From an uncultured Mobiluncus sp. (lineage in GTDB: Bacteria > Actinomycetota > Actinomycetes > Actinomycetales > Actinomycetaceae): a stretch of DNA of 64,000 bases. Where the stretch lies: contig NZ_CAMUES010000007.1 of the NCBI RefSeq assembly GCF_947087965.1, positions 81,100 to 145,099 of the forward strand, read 5' to 3'. Position numbers and translations under genes: made by a program. Below, in pieces: positions 46,346-54,909 of this stretch (position 1 is its first letter; each line of letters opens with the position of its first letter). Under the pieces are notes generated by a model. That model saw only the letters and a list, made by a program, of their open reading frames with translations. It ran no database searches and was not told where the DNA came from.

Positions 46346-47047
46346 GTGGGGAAACCAAATCGCGTGGAAATAGTAGGGAAACTGGCGGCGCTGTTTCAGG
46401 CTCGGGGCTACACCGGCGCTGGCATGGCCGAGATTTCGGCGACGACCGGACTGGGGCGCGGCTCGCTGTATCACCTCTTTCCCGATGGAAAAGCTCAGAT
46501 GATGCGCGAAGTCCTGGCGGCCGTGGAACACGACTTTCAAGCCGCCGTGGTCGCGCCACTGGAATCAGGAGACATCGCCGGGATGTTCGCCGGAATCCTG
46601 GCGTTCTTTGACCACGGCGAGAAACAGAGCATCTGGGGCAAGCTGGTTCATGACGCCGCGGGCCGCGACTTTGCCCCCGAGGTGCAGGAGCATTTCAACA
46701 CGTGGCGCGCTGCGCTGACGAAAGCCCTGCTCAGCCTGGGAGTAGACCGCGGTTTGGCAGCTTCCCTGTCTGAACGCACTCTGTCTGGGGTAGAGGGCAC
46801 GCTCACTCTGGCCGCCGGTTTTGATGATGCGGGCGCGCTTTCCCGCGGCCTGCGTACCATGTCGGCTGAGGTCACGAATGCCATCTCTGCAGCTAGCGGG
46901 TCTGCACCTGGGTCAGCAGGGCGTCCGGCTCACTCCCAGAAACCCACTGGGAAACCCGCCGCTAAGTCGACCGCTAAACCCGCGAACCGCGCCCCGCGGA
47001 AATCGGGCACGAAATCCGCGTCAAAGAAGGCTAGTAAAGCAAAGTAG
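46346..47047 (+). CDS. TetR-family transcriptional regulator with basic tail
   Basis: A 233-residue regulator. The N-terminal helix-turn-helix (GYTGAGMAEISATTGLGRGSLYHLF, about residues 22-46) is typical of TetR. A ligand-binding helical domain runs to about 175. The last 50 residues are a Lys/Ala/Pro/Ser tail resembling histone-like tails and are unusual for the family. GTG start with GAAAGGACCGG in front. Its end overlaps the convergent thioredoxin-TPR gene by 17 bases. Target genes are unknown; the neighbours are the first candidates. Confidence 0.82.
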   Translation: MGKPNRVEIVGKLAALFQARGYTGAGMAEISATTGLGRGSLYHLFPDGKAQMMREVLAAVEHDFQAAVVAPLESGDIAGMFAGILAFFDHGEKQSIWGKLVHDAAGRDFAPEVQEHFNTWRAALTKALLSLGVDRGLAASLSERTLSGVEGTLTLAAGFDDAGALSRGLRTMSAEVTNAISAASGSAPGSAGRPAHSQKPTGKPAAKSTAKPANRAPRKSGTKSASKKASKAK

Positions 47048-48017
47048 CCAGCTTTGAGCGCATCGCCGGAACCAGCGGATCATCGCCCAGAATCGCGAAA
47101 TACTCCACTAAACGTGCCCGGGCCGCATCGCGGTCTTCGCCGCTAGTTTCCGCCACGACCCCCAGTAGCCGAGACATCGCCCCGGCAGCATCTCCCGCAT
47201 TCATCTGGGCATCAGCTGCCTCGAGCTGCGCGGCTATCTCGCCGGTCGCAGCCTGAGCCCCCTGTTCGGCCTGGTCACCGGCAGGTTCTGCAACTGCTGA
47301 GCGGGCCTGCAACCGAACTTTCGCCAGCAGCGGCTCTACCTTGCTGGATTCGCCGGGGTTGGCTTTGAGGTAGGTCTCCAAAGTCTCGATGGCCTGGCCA
47401 TATTCGCCTTTGGCCTGAAGTTTCAGCGCGGTTTCGATTTCCTCGGCTACCGCGGGCGGCGCGTCTGGGGCAGGCGTACCAGCCGCACCGGCAGCCTCAG
47501 CCCCGTCAGCAGCCCCAGCCGCCCCGGCCTCATCGGTCTGCACACGACCCGTCACGCCTTCCTTCTCAGCCAGTTCAATGACCTTGCTGATGACCTTCTG
47601 CACAGCCGAAGCGGGCAGGGAGCCGTTGAACAAGGGCGCGGGTTGCCCGTTTATCAGCAAGAACACGGCTGGAATGCTTTGTACTCGGAATGCTTGGCCG
47701 ATGGCGGGGTTTTCGTCTACGTTGACCTTTGCCAAAGCTACGCGCCCGCCTGCCTGCGCTACCGACTTTTCCAAAATTGGTCCCAGCTGACGGCACGGAG
47801 CGCACCAGGGCGCCCACATGTCCAAAATGAACGGGACAGTCTGGGAAAGCTCCAGGAGCTGGGCAAATGTGTCGTCAGTGACATCGCGCACCAGTGGCCC
47901 CGGAATGGTTTGCGAGCCAGCCGCACCGCTCGCACCTGCGCCTCCAGCGAAATTGCCCGAACCAGGCTCGCTGCCCTGACCAGCGGGAATATCGTGCAGT
48001 TCTTCGGGAGCGTTCAT
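47031..48017 (-). CDS. Thioredoxin-TPR protein (CnoX/YbbN-like)
   Basis: A 328-residue cytoplasmic protein with an N-terminal low-complexity Gly/Ala stretch and a thioredoxin fold with WCAPC (Cys72, Cys75). A linker rich in Ala/Gly and a C-terminal tetratricopeptide-like helical region (KGEYGQAIETLETYLKANPG) follow. This is the architecture of CnoX-type holdases/oxidative-stress chaperones, and such a gene sits near glgB and glgE in mycobacteria too. The CxxC is intact, so redox activity is possible. Confidence 0.85.
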   Translation of the reverse strand: MNAPEELHDIPAGQGSEPGSGNFAGGAGASGAAGSQTIPGPLVRDVTDDTFAQLLELSQTVPFILDMWAPWCAPCRQLGPILEKSVAQAGGRVALAKVNVDENPAIGQAFRVQSIPAVFLLINGQPAPLFNGSLPASAVQKVISKVIELAEKEGVTGRVQTDEAGAAGAADGAEAAGAAGTPAPDAPPAVAEEIETALKLQAKGEYGQAIETLETYLKANPGESSKVEPLLAKVRLQARSAVAEPAGDQAEQGAQAATGEIAAQLEAADAQMNAGDAAGAMSRLLGVVAETSGEDRDAARARLVEYFAILGDDPLVPAMRSKLATLLY

Positions 48018-48442
48018 GGTTATGCCTCATCTTTCCTAATTCCGAGCGGGGCCAACAATGGCCGTATGCTGATATTTAACCTGTTAAGTCTGGACTGTAT
48101 CAAATCCAATCGGGGAAAAATCGCCCAGCGCTTAAAACCGGCCGGTGCTGACTGCGACATCTGGAGTTTCGCACGTCTGTGTTCCGGAGCCGCGACATTT
48201 GTCACAAGTGAGGTGCTTTGGTTGGGTTCGCTGCCGCGCCTGACCGGGGTAGCCCGCTTCGTCCGCTCCGCCCCGAGTCGCCCGCCCCGCATTTCTCGAA
48301 GCCCCCACCGCGCCCCTCGAACCCGCCTGAACATAGCCGCGCCTAAGCAAGGCAAGCCTTAGATTCGTTGAAATATAGCCAAAAACCCCGTAACTTGAGA
48401 CAGTAAACTCAGTACCGAAAGGGACAACGGAGGCAACGCACC
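48018..48442. other. 425-base intergenic region between thioredoxin-TPR and VIT genes
   Basis: No gene is supported here, although frames are open by G/C bias. The left part should carry the minus-strand promoter of the thioredoxin-TPR gene. A TTGATA and TTAAAT pair can be read on the minus strand near 48080-48110. The right end carries a metal-box-like palindrome listed separately. Confidence 0.5.
48343..48362. promoter_or_regulatory. DtxR/IdeR-like metal box upstream of the VIT transporter
   Basis: CTAAG (48343-48347) and CTTAG (48358-48362) flank GGCAAGCC. On the minus strand the site reads CTAAGGCTTGCC, close to the TTAGGCTAGCCTAA core of DtxR-type iron/manganese boxes. It is 80 bases before the start of a predicted metal transporter. 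It is not a perfect palindrome; the regulator is inferred. Confidence 0.45.
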
Positions 48443-49201
48443 TTGAGCGAACAGCCGAGCCAAAGCTTAATCGAAAACCCGGTTGATAACCCGAACGAAC
48501 CTGACCAGAAACGCGATAAATCGGCGGCGACTTCCTCGCGCCTCAACTGGCTTCGAGCTGCAGTGTTAGGCGCCAATGACGGCATTGTTTCGACCGCGGG
48601 CGTGGTCGTGGGCGTGGCAGCGGCGAACCCGGAAAACACGATGGCCATCGCGACCGCCGGCATCGCGGCTGTGGTCGCGGGGGCGCTGTCGATGGCGGCG
48701 GGCGAATATGTATCGGTGTCCACCCAGCGCGACACGGAGAAAGCGGTGGTGACAAAGGAACGCCGCCTCATTGCCGAGGACCCGGAAAAAGAATTTCAAG
48801 GCCTGGTGGAAAACTACATCGAAAAGGGCCTGACCCGCGCGACCGCAACCCTGGTCGCCCAGGAATACTCCGCCCACGATCCGGTAGAGGCCCACGTCCA
48901 GGCCCATTACGGCCTGAGCTCCGAGGAGTTCACTTCGCCCTGGGCGGCGGCGTTTTCCTCGGCGGTGTCCTTCACAGTCGGCGCGCTGGTGCCGCTGCTG
49001 GCGATTCTGCTGTTCAGCGGCCCGTGGAAAATCCAAGCCACATTCGTCATGGTGATGGTCGCATTAGCGCTGGTCGGCTGGCTTTCGGCGTGGCGCGGCG
49101 AGGCCCCGCGGCTCCGCGCAGTCATTCGGGTCATGGTCGGGGGCGCCCTGGCGATGATTATCACCGGCGGGGTCGGCCACTTCTTGGGGGTCACTGCTTA
49201 G
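48443..49201 (+). CDS. VIT1/CCC1-family iron/manganese transporter
   Basis: A 252-residue membrane protein. LRAAVLGANDGIVSTAGVVVGVA begins the first helix, and AGALSMAAGEYVSVSTQRD is the second, the hallmark of the VIT family. A cytoplasmic helical domain (about 95-150) and three more helices follow. The family moves Fe2+ or Mn2+ out of the cytoplasm. The TTG start follows GGAGG by 9 bases. A DtxR-like site upstream fits metal control. The first 35 residues are a hydrophilic extension. Confidence 0.88.
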   Translation: MSEQPSQSLIENPVDNPNEPDQKRDKSAATSSRLNWLRAAVLGANDGIVSTAGVVVGVAAANPENTMAIATAGIAAVVAGALSMAAGEYVSVSTQRDTEKAVVTKERRLIAEDPEKEFQGLVENYIEKGLTRATATLVAQEYSAHDPVEAHVQAHYGLSSEEFTSPWAAAFSSAVSFTVGALVPLLAILLFSGPWKIQATFVMVMVALALVGWLSAWRGEAPRLRAVIRVMVGGALAMIITGGVGHFLGVTA

Positions 49202-49270
49202 GGTCACAAGGGGAGTGGCGCTGGGGTTTCGGTTAGTTCACGGAGCCGGTGGGTCGAGTTTTCGCCAGGC

Positions 49271-49286
49271 TCACAAGGGTGTTGCG
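49271..49286. repeat. Short dispersed 16-bp repeat, copy 1
   Basis: The 16 bases TCACAAGGGTGTTGCG recur exactly at 54222-54237. A shorter TCACAAGGGG lies at 49204-49213. All are in intergenic DNA after stop codons. The 225-base gap 49202-49426 holds nothing else recognisable except the glgE start region. Confidence 0.5.
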
Positions 49287-49426
49287 CCGGGTTTGCCCTG
49301 GTGTTTTGATCTCTTTGGGTGCCGGTGCGCTGGTTCGACCCGAGTGCTACCTCGGGCTTTACTAAAGCTGTAAATGCCCCACATTCAACGATTATAAATT
49401 CTGTGGTTATGCTTTAAGATTTAGAC

Positions 49427-51892
49427 GTGAGCGAAACGACGAACTCTACGGGCAATTCCGACGCCAAGAAACCCGGGCGTCATTCCACTGCTAACACTCG
49501 TCCGGCTACGAAGCCGGCGGCGAAGCCCCCGGCTGACAAGCCGAGTAAGCCGACTGCCGCCCGCAAGACCCGGACTTCTGGCACAAAATCGACGGCAAAA
49601 TCCTCGGGAAGCGCCGCGAGATCAACGAAGAAACCGGCTCCCGCGGCGGCCGCTAATACCCCCGAAACCCCAGCCGCCGCAGCCAAAACCCCGGCAACCC
49701 TCGCGAACCTCTACCACCTGCCTGCTGACGCGGAACTAAACCGCATCAGCGTCACCGAGCTGCGTCCCACCGTAGAGGACGGGCTGTTCCCGGCAAAAGC
49801 CGCGGTCGGAGAGTTGTTCCCGGTCCACGCCACCGTGTTTGTGGACGGGCATTCCCACTTCGGCGCCGACGCGGTGCTGCTGCGCCCCGCCGACCCGAAA
49901 CGCCGTGGCGAAAAGGGGTATGACCTCTACGCTCCAGCGGGCAGCCCCGAGGGCGCTCCCGACCCGGGGGACCCAACCGCTTGGGAAGTCGTGGATCGCG
50001 CCCGGATGTATGAAATCGGCACTGGTGAAAACCAGTTTGAAGCCTGGCTCCAGCCCAACACCCTGGGACGTTACGCCTTCGCGGTCGAGTCTTGGATTGA
50101 CCCTTATGGAACCTGGGTGCATGACGCCAAGGTGAAAATCCCCGCGGGCATCGACGTGGAGCTGACCCTCGAGGAGGGCGCCCGCCTGCTGGAACGCGCG
50201 ATTGCGGGCGAGGCGAAACCGGCCTACGGTTCGGCTCGGGACACGGCCGCTCCCGCCGTTCCGCTGCCCGCGGCTGACGCGGCGGTGCTACAGGGCGCGA
50301 TTGCTGGCTTGCGCGAGAAAAAGCGCCGCCCTCAGGTGCGTCTGTCGGCCGCCACGAATGAGCTGGTCGCAAACATTTTGGCGGAAAATCCGCTGCGGGA
50401 TTTGGTGACTCGTACCCGGCTGTGCCCGCTGCGGGTGGACCGGGCGCGTTCGGTGGCCGGAGCGTGGTACGAAATCTTCCCGCGTTCCATCGGATCCTAT
50501 TACGGGTCGGACGGTCAGATTGTGCCGGGAACTTTGCGCACGGCCGCGGAAATCTTGCCCGAGGTTGCCGCTGACGGTTTCGATGTCATTTACCTCACTC
50601 CCGTCCACCCGATTGGGCATGCTTTCCGCAAAGGGCGCAACAACGCCCTTGTGGCCGGACCAAACGATCCCGGCTCGCCTTGGGCGATTGGTAACGAGGA
50701 CGGGGGACATGACGCGGTCGACCCGGCTTTGGGCGGGATTGAGGCGTTTGACGAGTTCGCGGCGGCGGCGAAACGCAACCACCTCGAGATTGCCTTGGAC
50801 TTTGCCCTGCAATGTTCCCCGGACCACCCGTGGGTAAAGGCTCACCCCGAATGGTTCTCGGCCCGGGCTGACGGCTCGATTGCCTACGCGGAAAACCCGC
50901 CAAAGAAATACCAAGACATCTATCCCCTGAACTTCGACCACGACCCGGACGGGCTGTATTCCGAAATCCGGCGGGTGATCGAGTTTTGGATTGACCACGG
51001 GGTCACGATTTTCCGCATGGATAACCCGCACACGAAGCCGGTGCGTTTCTGGCAGCGCTTGGCGGCGGACCTGCACCAAACCCATCCCGAAGTAGTCATG
51101 CTCTCCGAGGCGTTTACCGCTCCGGCAATGATGCGGGGGCTGGCAAAAGCGGGGTTCCACCTGTCCTACACGTACTTTACGTGGCGCAACTCCAAGACGG
51201 AGCTGACCGAGTACTTTGAGGAACTCGCTTATGAAACGGCACACGTGTTGCGCCCGGCGCTGTTCCCCATGACCCCAGACATTTTGACCGACTACATGAC
51301 CGAGGGGGTAGGGGCGTTCAAAGCCCGCGCCCTGCTGGCGGCCACGGCCGCTCCGACCTGGGGGATCCTCGGGGGCAGCTACGAGTTTTGCGAAAACGTG
51401 CAGCGTCCCGGCGTGGAGGAAGTCATCGACAACCCGAAGTACGAGGTGAAAGTCTATGACTGGGCGGCGCGCGACAAGTACGGCATCGCCTCCCTGCTGC
51501 GCACCCTGAACGCGGCCCGGTCCGCTCACCCGGCGCTGCTGCAGCTGCGCAACATCAAGTTCCACGCTGTTGAAAACGATGCCATCATCGCTTTTTCCAA
51601 GCATATTGATGCCGCGCATTCCCCGACCGGCCGGGCGGACACGGTGCTGGTCATCGTGAACCTCGACCCGCATAACACCCAAACCGGCTGGGTGCACCTG
51701 GATTTGCCGTCACTAGGGTTGAGCCCGGAGGAGTTCCCGGAGCTGGCCGCGCCCGGCGAGGGGCAGCGCCTGTTTGTGGTGCGCGATGAACTGACCGGCG
51801 GTGAATATACCTGGGGACGAGATAATTTTGTCCAGCTCAATCCCTATACCGGTCCCGGCCATATTCTCAGCTTCAGCCCCATTCCCGATTGA
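49427..51892 (+). CDS. glgE: Alpha-1,4-glucan:maltose-1-phosphate maltosyltransferase
   Basis: An 821-residue GH13_3 enzyme that adds maltosyl units from maltose-1-phosphate to alpha-glucan. Nucleophile Asp532 (FRMDNPHTKP) and acid/base Glu561 (LSEAFTAP) are intact. The GAWYEIFPRS and TPVHPIGHAFRKGRNN blocks are typical. The first 85 or so residues are a Lys/Pro/Ala/Thr-rich low-complexity extension absent from the compact Streptomyces and mycobacterial enzymes. GTG start, 6 bases after TAAGAT and with no Shine-Dalgarno, so probably leaderless. It is followed 39 bases later by glgB, its pathway partner. Confidence 0.94.
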   Translation: MSETTNSTGNSDAKKPGRHSTANTRPATKPAAKPPADKPSKPTAARKTRTSGTKSTAKSSGSAARSTKKPAPAAAANTPETPAAAAKTPATLANLYHLPADAELNRISVTELRPTVEDGLFPAKAAVGELFPVHATVFVDGHSHFGADAVLLRPADPKRRGEKGYDLYAPAGSPEGAPDPGDPTAWEVVDRARMYEIGTGENQFEAWLQPNTLGRYAFAVESWIDPYGTWVHDAKVKIPAGIDVELTLEEGARLLERAIAGEAKPAYGSARDTAAPAVPLPAADAAVLQGAIAGLREKKRRPQVRLSAATNELVANILAENPLRDLVTRTRLCPLRVDRARSVAGAWYEIFPRSIGSYYGSDGQIVPGTLRTAAEILPEVAADGFDVIYLTPVHPIGHAFRKGRNNALVAGPNDPGSPWAIGNEDGGHDAVDPALGGIEAFDEFAAAAKRNHLEIALDFALQCSPDHPWVKAHPEWFSARADGSIAYAENPPKKYQDIYPLNFDHDPDGLYSEIRRVIEFWIDHGVTIFRMDNPHTKPVRFWQRLAADLHQTHPEVVMLSEAFTAPAMMRGLAKAGFHLSYTYFTWRNSKTELTEYFEELAYETAHVLRPALFPMTPDILTDYMTEGVGAFKARALLAATAAPTWGILGGSYEFCENVQRPGVEEVIDNPKYEVKVYDWAARDKYGIASLLRTLNAARSAHPALLQLRNIKFHAVENDAIIAFSKHIDAAHSPTGRADTVLVIVNLDPHNTQTGWVHLDLPSLGLSPEEFPELAAPGEGQRLFVVRDELTGGEYTWGRDNFVQLNPYTGPGHILSFSPIPD

Positions 51893-51931
51893 ACCCAAAC
51901 ATCGCCTAGCAAAATATGAAAGAATTACCCC

Positions 51932-54154
51932 ATGGCTAAAATCACCGTTTCCCCGGAACTTTTGAACCAGGTCGCCTACGCGAATTACTACGCCCCGCAC
52001 TCGGTGCTGGGGCCGCACTCGGACGGTGAGGACGTCACCATCCGCACCGTGCGCCACATGGCGCAAAGCGTCACCATCGTCACCGAACACGGCGAATTCC
52101 CTGCTGAACACGAACAGGACGGGGTGTGGGTGGCCGTCATTCCGCACGCCGAAGTCGAGGACTACCGTGTGAAAGTGACCTACGGCGACCAAGAAGTCTT
52201 GGGGGACGACCCCTACCGTTTCCTGCCGACCTTGGGCGAAATGGACACCTACCTCATTTCAGAAGGCCGTCACGAGCGCTTGTGGGACGTTTTGGGTGCA
52301 CATATTAAGGAGTACGAGGGTCCGCTCGGGGTCGTAAAGGGCGTGGCGTTCGCGGTGTGGGCGCCGAACGCACAAGCGGTGAAGGTCGTGGGGGACTTCA
52401 ACTTTTGGGACGGGTCGGGGTGCGCGATGCGCAGCCTCGGCGCGTCGGGCGTCTGGGAGCTGTTCATTCCCGGTGTCGAGATAGGCGCACGCTACAAATA
52501 CGACATCAAAGGCCCGGACGGAAACTGGCGGCAAAAGGCCGACCCGCTGGCCCGCGCTACTGAAATTCCCCCTGCTACCGCCTCGGTCGTCACCGACAAA
52601 TTCCACACTTGGAACGATGACGAATGGATGGAGCGGCGTGCCGCGAACGTGGAGGACCACCCGATTCACGCCCAGCCGATGAGTATCTACGAATGCCACA
52701 TTGGTTCATGGAAAGAAGGCTATGGCTACCGTGACCTGGCCGAACACCTGGTGCCTTACGTCAAGGAAATGGGCTTCACCCACGTGGAGTTCATGCCCGT
52801 GGCGGAACACCCCTTCGGCCCGTCCTGGGGGTATCAATGCACGTCCTACTTTGCTCCGACCGCCCGCTTCGGCACGCCTGACGACTTCCGCTACCTGGTG
52901 GATGTGCTGCACCAAAACGGGATTGGCGTCATTTTGGACTGGGTTCCGGCGCACTTCCCGAAGGACGACTGGGCGCTGGCCGGGTTCGACGGCACGGCCT
53001 TGTACGAGGACCCTGATCCGCAGCGCGGCGAGCACCCGGACTGGGGGACGCTGGTGTTCAACTACGGCCGGCGCGAGGTGAAGAACTTCCTGGTCGCTAA
53101 TGCCCTGTATTGGATGGAGGACTTCCACATTGATGGCCTGCGGGTGGACGCGGTGGCGTCGATGCTCTACCTGGACTATTCCCGCAAAGAGGGCCAGTGG
53201 CACCCGAACCAGTACGGCGGGCGGGAAAACCTCGAGGCCATCGCCCTGCTGCAGGAAGTGACCGCGACCTGCTACCGGGTCTGCCCCGGCACGGTCATGA
53301 TTGCCGAGGAATCGACCGCGTGGCCCGGCGTGACCCAGCCGACTTCCGAAGGTGGCCTGGGCTTTGGTTTCAAGTGGAACATGGGCTGGATGAACGACAC
53401 CCTGCGCTACTTGGCGGAGGACCCGGTCAACCGCAAGTGGCACCACAACGAGCTGACGTTTAGCCTGGTCTACGCGTTTTCAGAGAACTTTGTCCTGCCG
53501 CTGTCCCACGATGAGGTCGTGCACGGCAAGGGCTCCCTGCTGTCCAAGATGCCCGGCGATTACTGGCGCCAGCTGGCCGGATTGCGCCTGCTGTTTGCTT
53601 ACCAGTGGACCCATCCGGGCAAACAGCTCATCTTCATGGGCTCCGAGTTTGGCCAAGGCGCGGAATGGAATTCGGGGGCGTCCCTGGATTGGTGGCACCT
53701 GGACATTCCCGAGCATCAGGGGATTCGCCAGCTGGTCACCGATTTGAACCACCTGTATGCGTCCAACCCGGCGCTGTGGTGTGACGACTATCGCGGGTTC
53801 GAGTGGATTGAGCCCAGCGATGCCGACCACAACTTGATTACCTATCTGCGCCGGTCCGTGGCGGAATCGGACCCTTCTGGGATTGATTCGGGTCACCTGC
53901 TGGCGGTGGTGGCGAACTTTAGCGGCAACCCCCACGATCCGTTCCGGGTCGGCCTGCCGTTTGCCGGCAAGTGGGACGAGGTGCTAAACACGGACGCCGA
54001 GGTTTACGGCGGTTCCGGGGTGGGCAACCTGGGTCAGGTCACGGCCGAAGAGATTCCCTGGAACAACCGTCCCTGTTCGGTGTCTTTGCGGATTCCCCCG
54101 CTCGGTGTCGTGATTCTGCGCCCCGCCGAGGATAATCCGTACCGCCCGCGGTAA
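51932..54154 (+). CDS. glgB: 1,4-alpha-glucan branching enzyme
   Basis: A 740-residue enzyme with N-terminal CBM48-type domains and a GH13_9 barrel. It introduces alpha-1,6 branches. Nucleophile Asp406 (GLRVDAVASMLYLDYSRKEG) and acid/base Glu459 (MIAEESTAWPG) are present, and LSHDEVVHGKGSL contributes the transition-state residues. GAAAGAA precedes the ATG. It forms the GlgE pathway with the gene upstream; glgA, glgM, treS and pep2 are not in the window. Confidence 0.95.
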   Translation: MAKITVSPELLNQVAYANYYAPHSVLGPHSDGEDVTIRTVRHMAQSVTIVTEHGEFPAEHEQDGVWVAVIPHAEVEDYRVKVTYGDQEVLGDDPYRFLPTLGEMDTYLISEGRHERLWDVLGAHIKEYEGPLGVVKGVAFAVWAPNAQAVKVVGDFNFWDGSGCAMRSLGASGVWELFIPGVEIGARYKYDIKGPDGNWRQKADPLARATEIPPATASVVTDKFHTWNDDEWMERRAANVEDHPIHAQPMSIYECHIGSWKEGYGYRDLAEHLVPYVKEMGFTHVEFMPVAEHPFGPSWGYQCTSYFAPTARFGTPDDFRYLVDVLHQNGIGVILDWVPAHFPKDDWALAGFDGTALYEDPDPQRGEHPDWGTLVFNYGRREVKNFLVANALYWMEDFHIDGLRVDAVASMLYLDYSRKEGQWHPNQYGGRENLEAIALLQEVTATCYRVCPGTVMIAEESTAWPGVTQPTSEGGLGFGFKWNMGWMNDTLRYLAEDPVNRKWHHNELTFSLVYAFSENFVLPLSHDEVVHGKGSLLSKMPGDYWRQLAGLRLLFAYQWTHPGKQLIFMGSEFGQGAEWNSGASLDWWHLDIPEHQGIRQLVTDLNHLYASNPALWCDDYRGFEWIEPSDADHNLITYLRRSVAESDPSGIDSGHLLAVVANFSGNPHDPFRVGLPFAGKWDEVLNTDAEVYGGSGVGNLGQVTAEEIPWNNRPCSVSLRIPPLGVVILRPAEDNPYRPR

Positions 54155-54221
54155 GGGGTTCACGGCGACCATAATGGGAGCCGAATGATTGGAATTCCGC
54201 TCGCTCGCGGTAGGTTTCAGT

Positions 54222-54237
54222 TCACAAGGGTGTTGCG
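54222..54237. repeat. Short dispersed 16-bp repeat, copy 2
   Basis: Identical to 49271-49286. It forms the end of the truncated NYN reading frame, so it may mark the deletion junction. Confidence 0.5.
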
Positions 54238-54362
54238 GCGTGGCGGTCGCGGTGGTTGTGGGGTGAAATCAGCGCGTCCTCTTTTGGCCTATTGGGAAGA
54301 AAAACATCAGCGGCAGTCATATGGACGTTTTGGTAGTCAATCACCACTGCCATAGATTTCAT
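54222..54362 (-). pseudogene. Truncated NYN-domain gene remnant
   Basis: The minus strand encodes 46 residues beginning at an ATG preceded by AGGGGA. The sequence MAVVIDYQNVHMTAADVF matches the first strand and helix of NYN (PIN-like) ribonuclease domains, where the Asp of IDYQN is a catalytic metal ligand. Similarity stops near ALISPH and the frame ends inside the dispersed TCACAAGGGTGTTGCG repeat. The other acidic residues and the rest of the domain (over 100 residues) are missing. I read this as the 5' remnant of a deleted gene; a short functional peptide is unlikely. Confidence 0.5.
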
Positions 54363-54542
54363 CTGATTCCCCTGCGATAAGAGTAAACCCCGCCAGTCCG
54401 AAGACGACGGGGAGCTATAGAAATAGACTATGTGAAAGTGCCAGATTCGTCAATAAAATTGGTACTTGTTGAATTATGAGCGATAGCGGCGCGCCGCTGT
54501 AGCGCGCGTGTACGTCTGGGGGAGTACCAGCGCGTTTAGGAC

Positions 54543-54606
54543 AACGTGTAAAGAATTTCCGAATTTCTTTACACGTTTTTCCGACGTGTAAAAATGCTTT
54601 ACACGT
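54543..54606. promoter_or_regulatory. Two tandem palindromes with ACGTGTAAA half-sites
   Basis: AACGTGTAAAGAA (54543-54555) pairs with TTCTTTACACGTT (54565-54577), and the plus-strand T-run ends at 54580. Six bases later ACGTGTAAA (54584-54592) pairs with TTTACACGT (54598-54606). Four copies of one half-site in 64 bases suggest a repressor operator. The first palindrome could also act as a terminator. Confidence 0.55.
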
Positions 54607-54766
54607 TGGGCGCTTGGCGCTGTGGTGTGGCGGCTAGGGGTTTCAGTGGGTTGGCCCTAGCCATAGCCGGACACTAGCCGACTGCCTAACTGCGCCACTC
54701 AGTGCTGGTGGAACTAACTTCACGGAATAACCCGGAGCGTTTGGTCTCGCTAGTTGGGGTTTCAAA

Positions 54767-54794
54767 GAACCCCGGGTTTTTACGCCCGGGGTTC
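54767..54794 (+). terminator. Strong stem-loop in the intergenic region
   Basis: GAACCCCGGG (54767-54776) pairs perfectly with CCCGGGGTTC (54785-54794) around an 8-base loop that starts with five T's. It could end a transcript or be part of a structured RNA. Confidence 0.45.
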
Positions 54795-54909
54795 AAAGTA
54801 TGTTTGCGTACTAGAAATACGCTATGCTCCGGTTGCGTAGCAGAGCCACGGGCCGGACTGCGAGCTGTAGGACAGAGTCCAGGACTCACAGCAGTTAGAT
54901 ACTACCAAA

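Larger units (their letters stand above)
54363..54909. other. 547-base non-coding region with several hairpins
   Basis: No supported gene. It contains a hairpin near 54387-54412 (CCCCG/CGGGG with inner pairing) and a 14-base perfect palindrome at 54485-54498 (AGCGGCGCGCCGCT). The double ACGTGTAAA palindromes and the 54767-54794 stem-loop are listed separately. The 54795-54900 stretch has further self-complementary pairs (GCGTA/TACGC near 54807-54825, GAGTC/GACTC near 54875-54887). An unrecognised structured RNA is possible. Confidence 0.5.

Noticed and set aside
54767..54905. Possible tRNA or riboswitch, suggested by GGTTC-like bases and strong stems
   Set aside because: No acceptor stem, anticodon arm and T-arm can be placed together, and no known riboswitch core was recognised. 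It is kept only as an undefined structured region.
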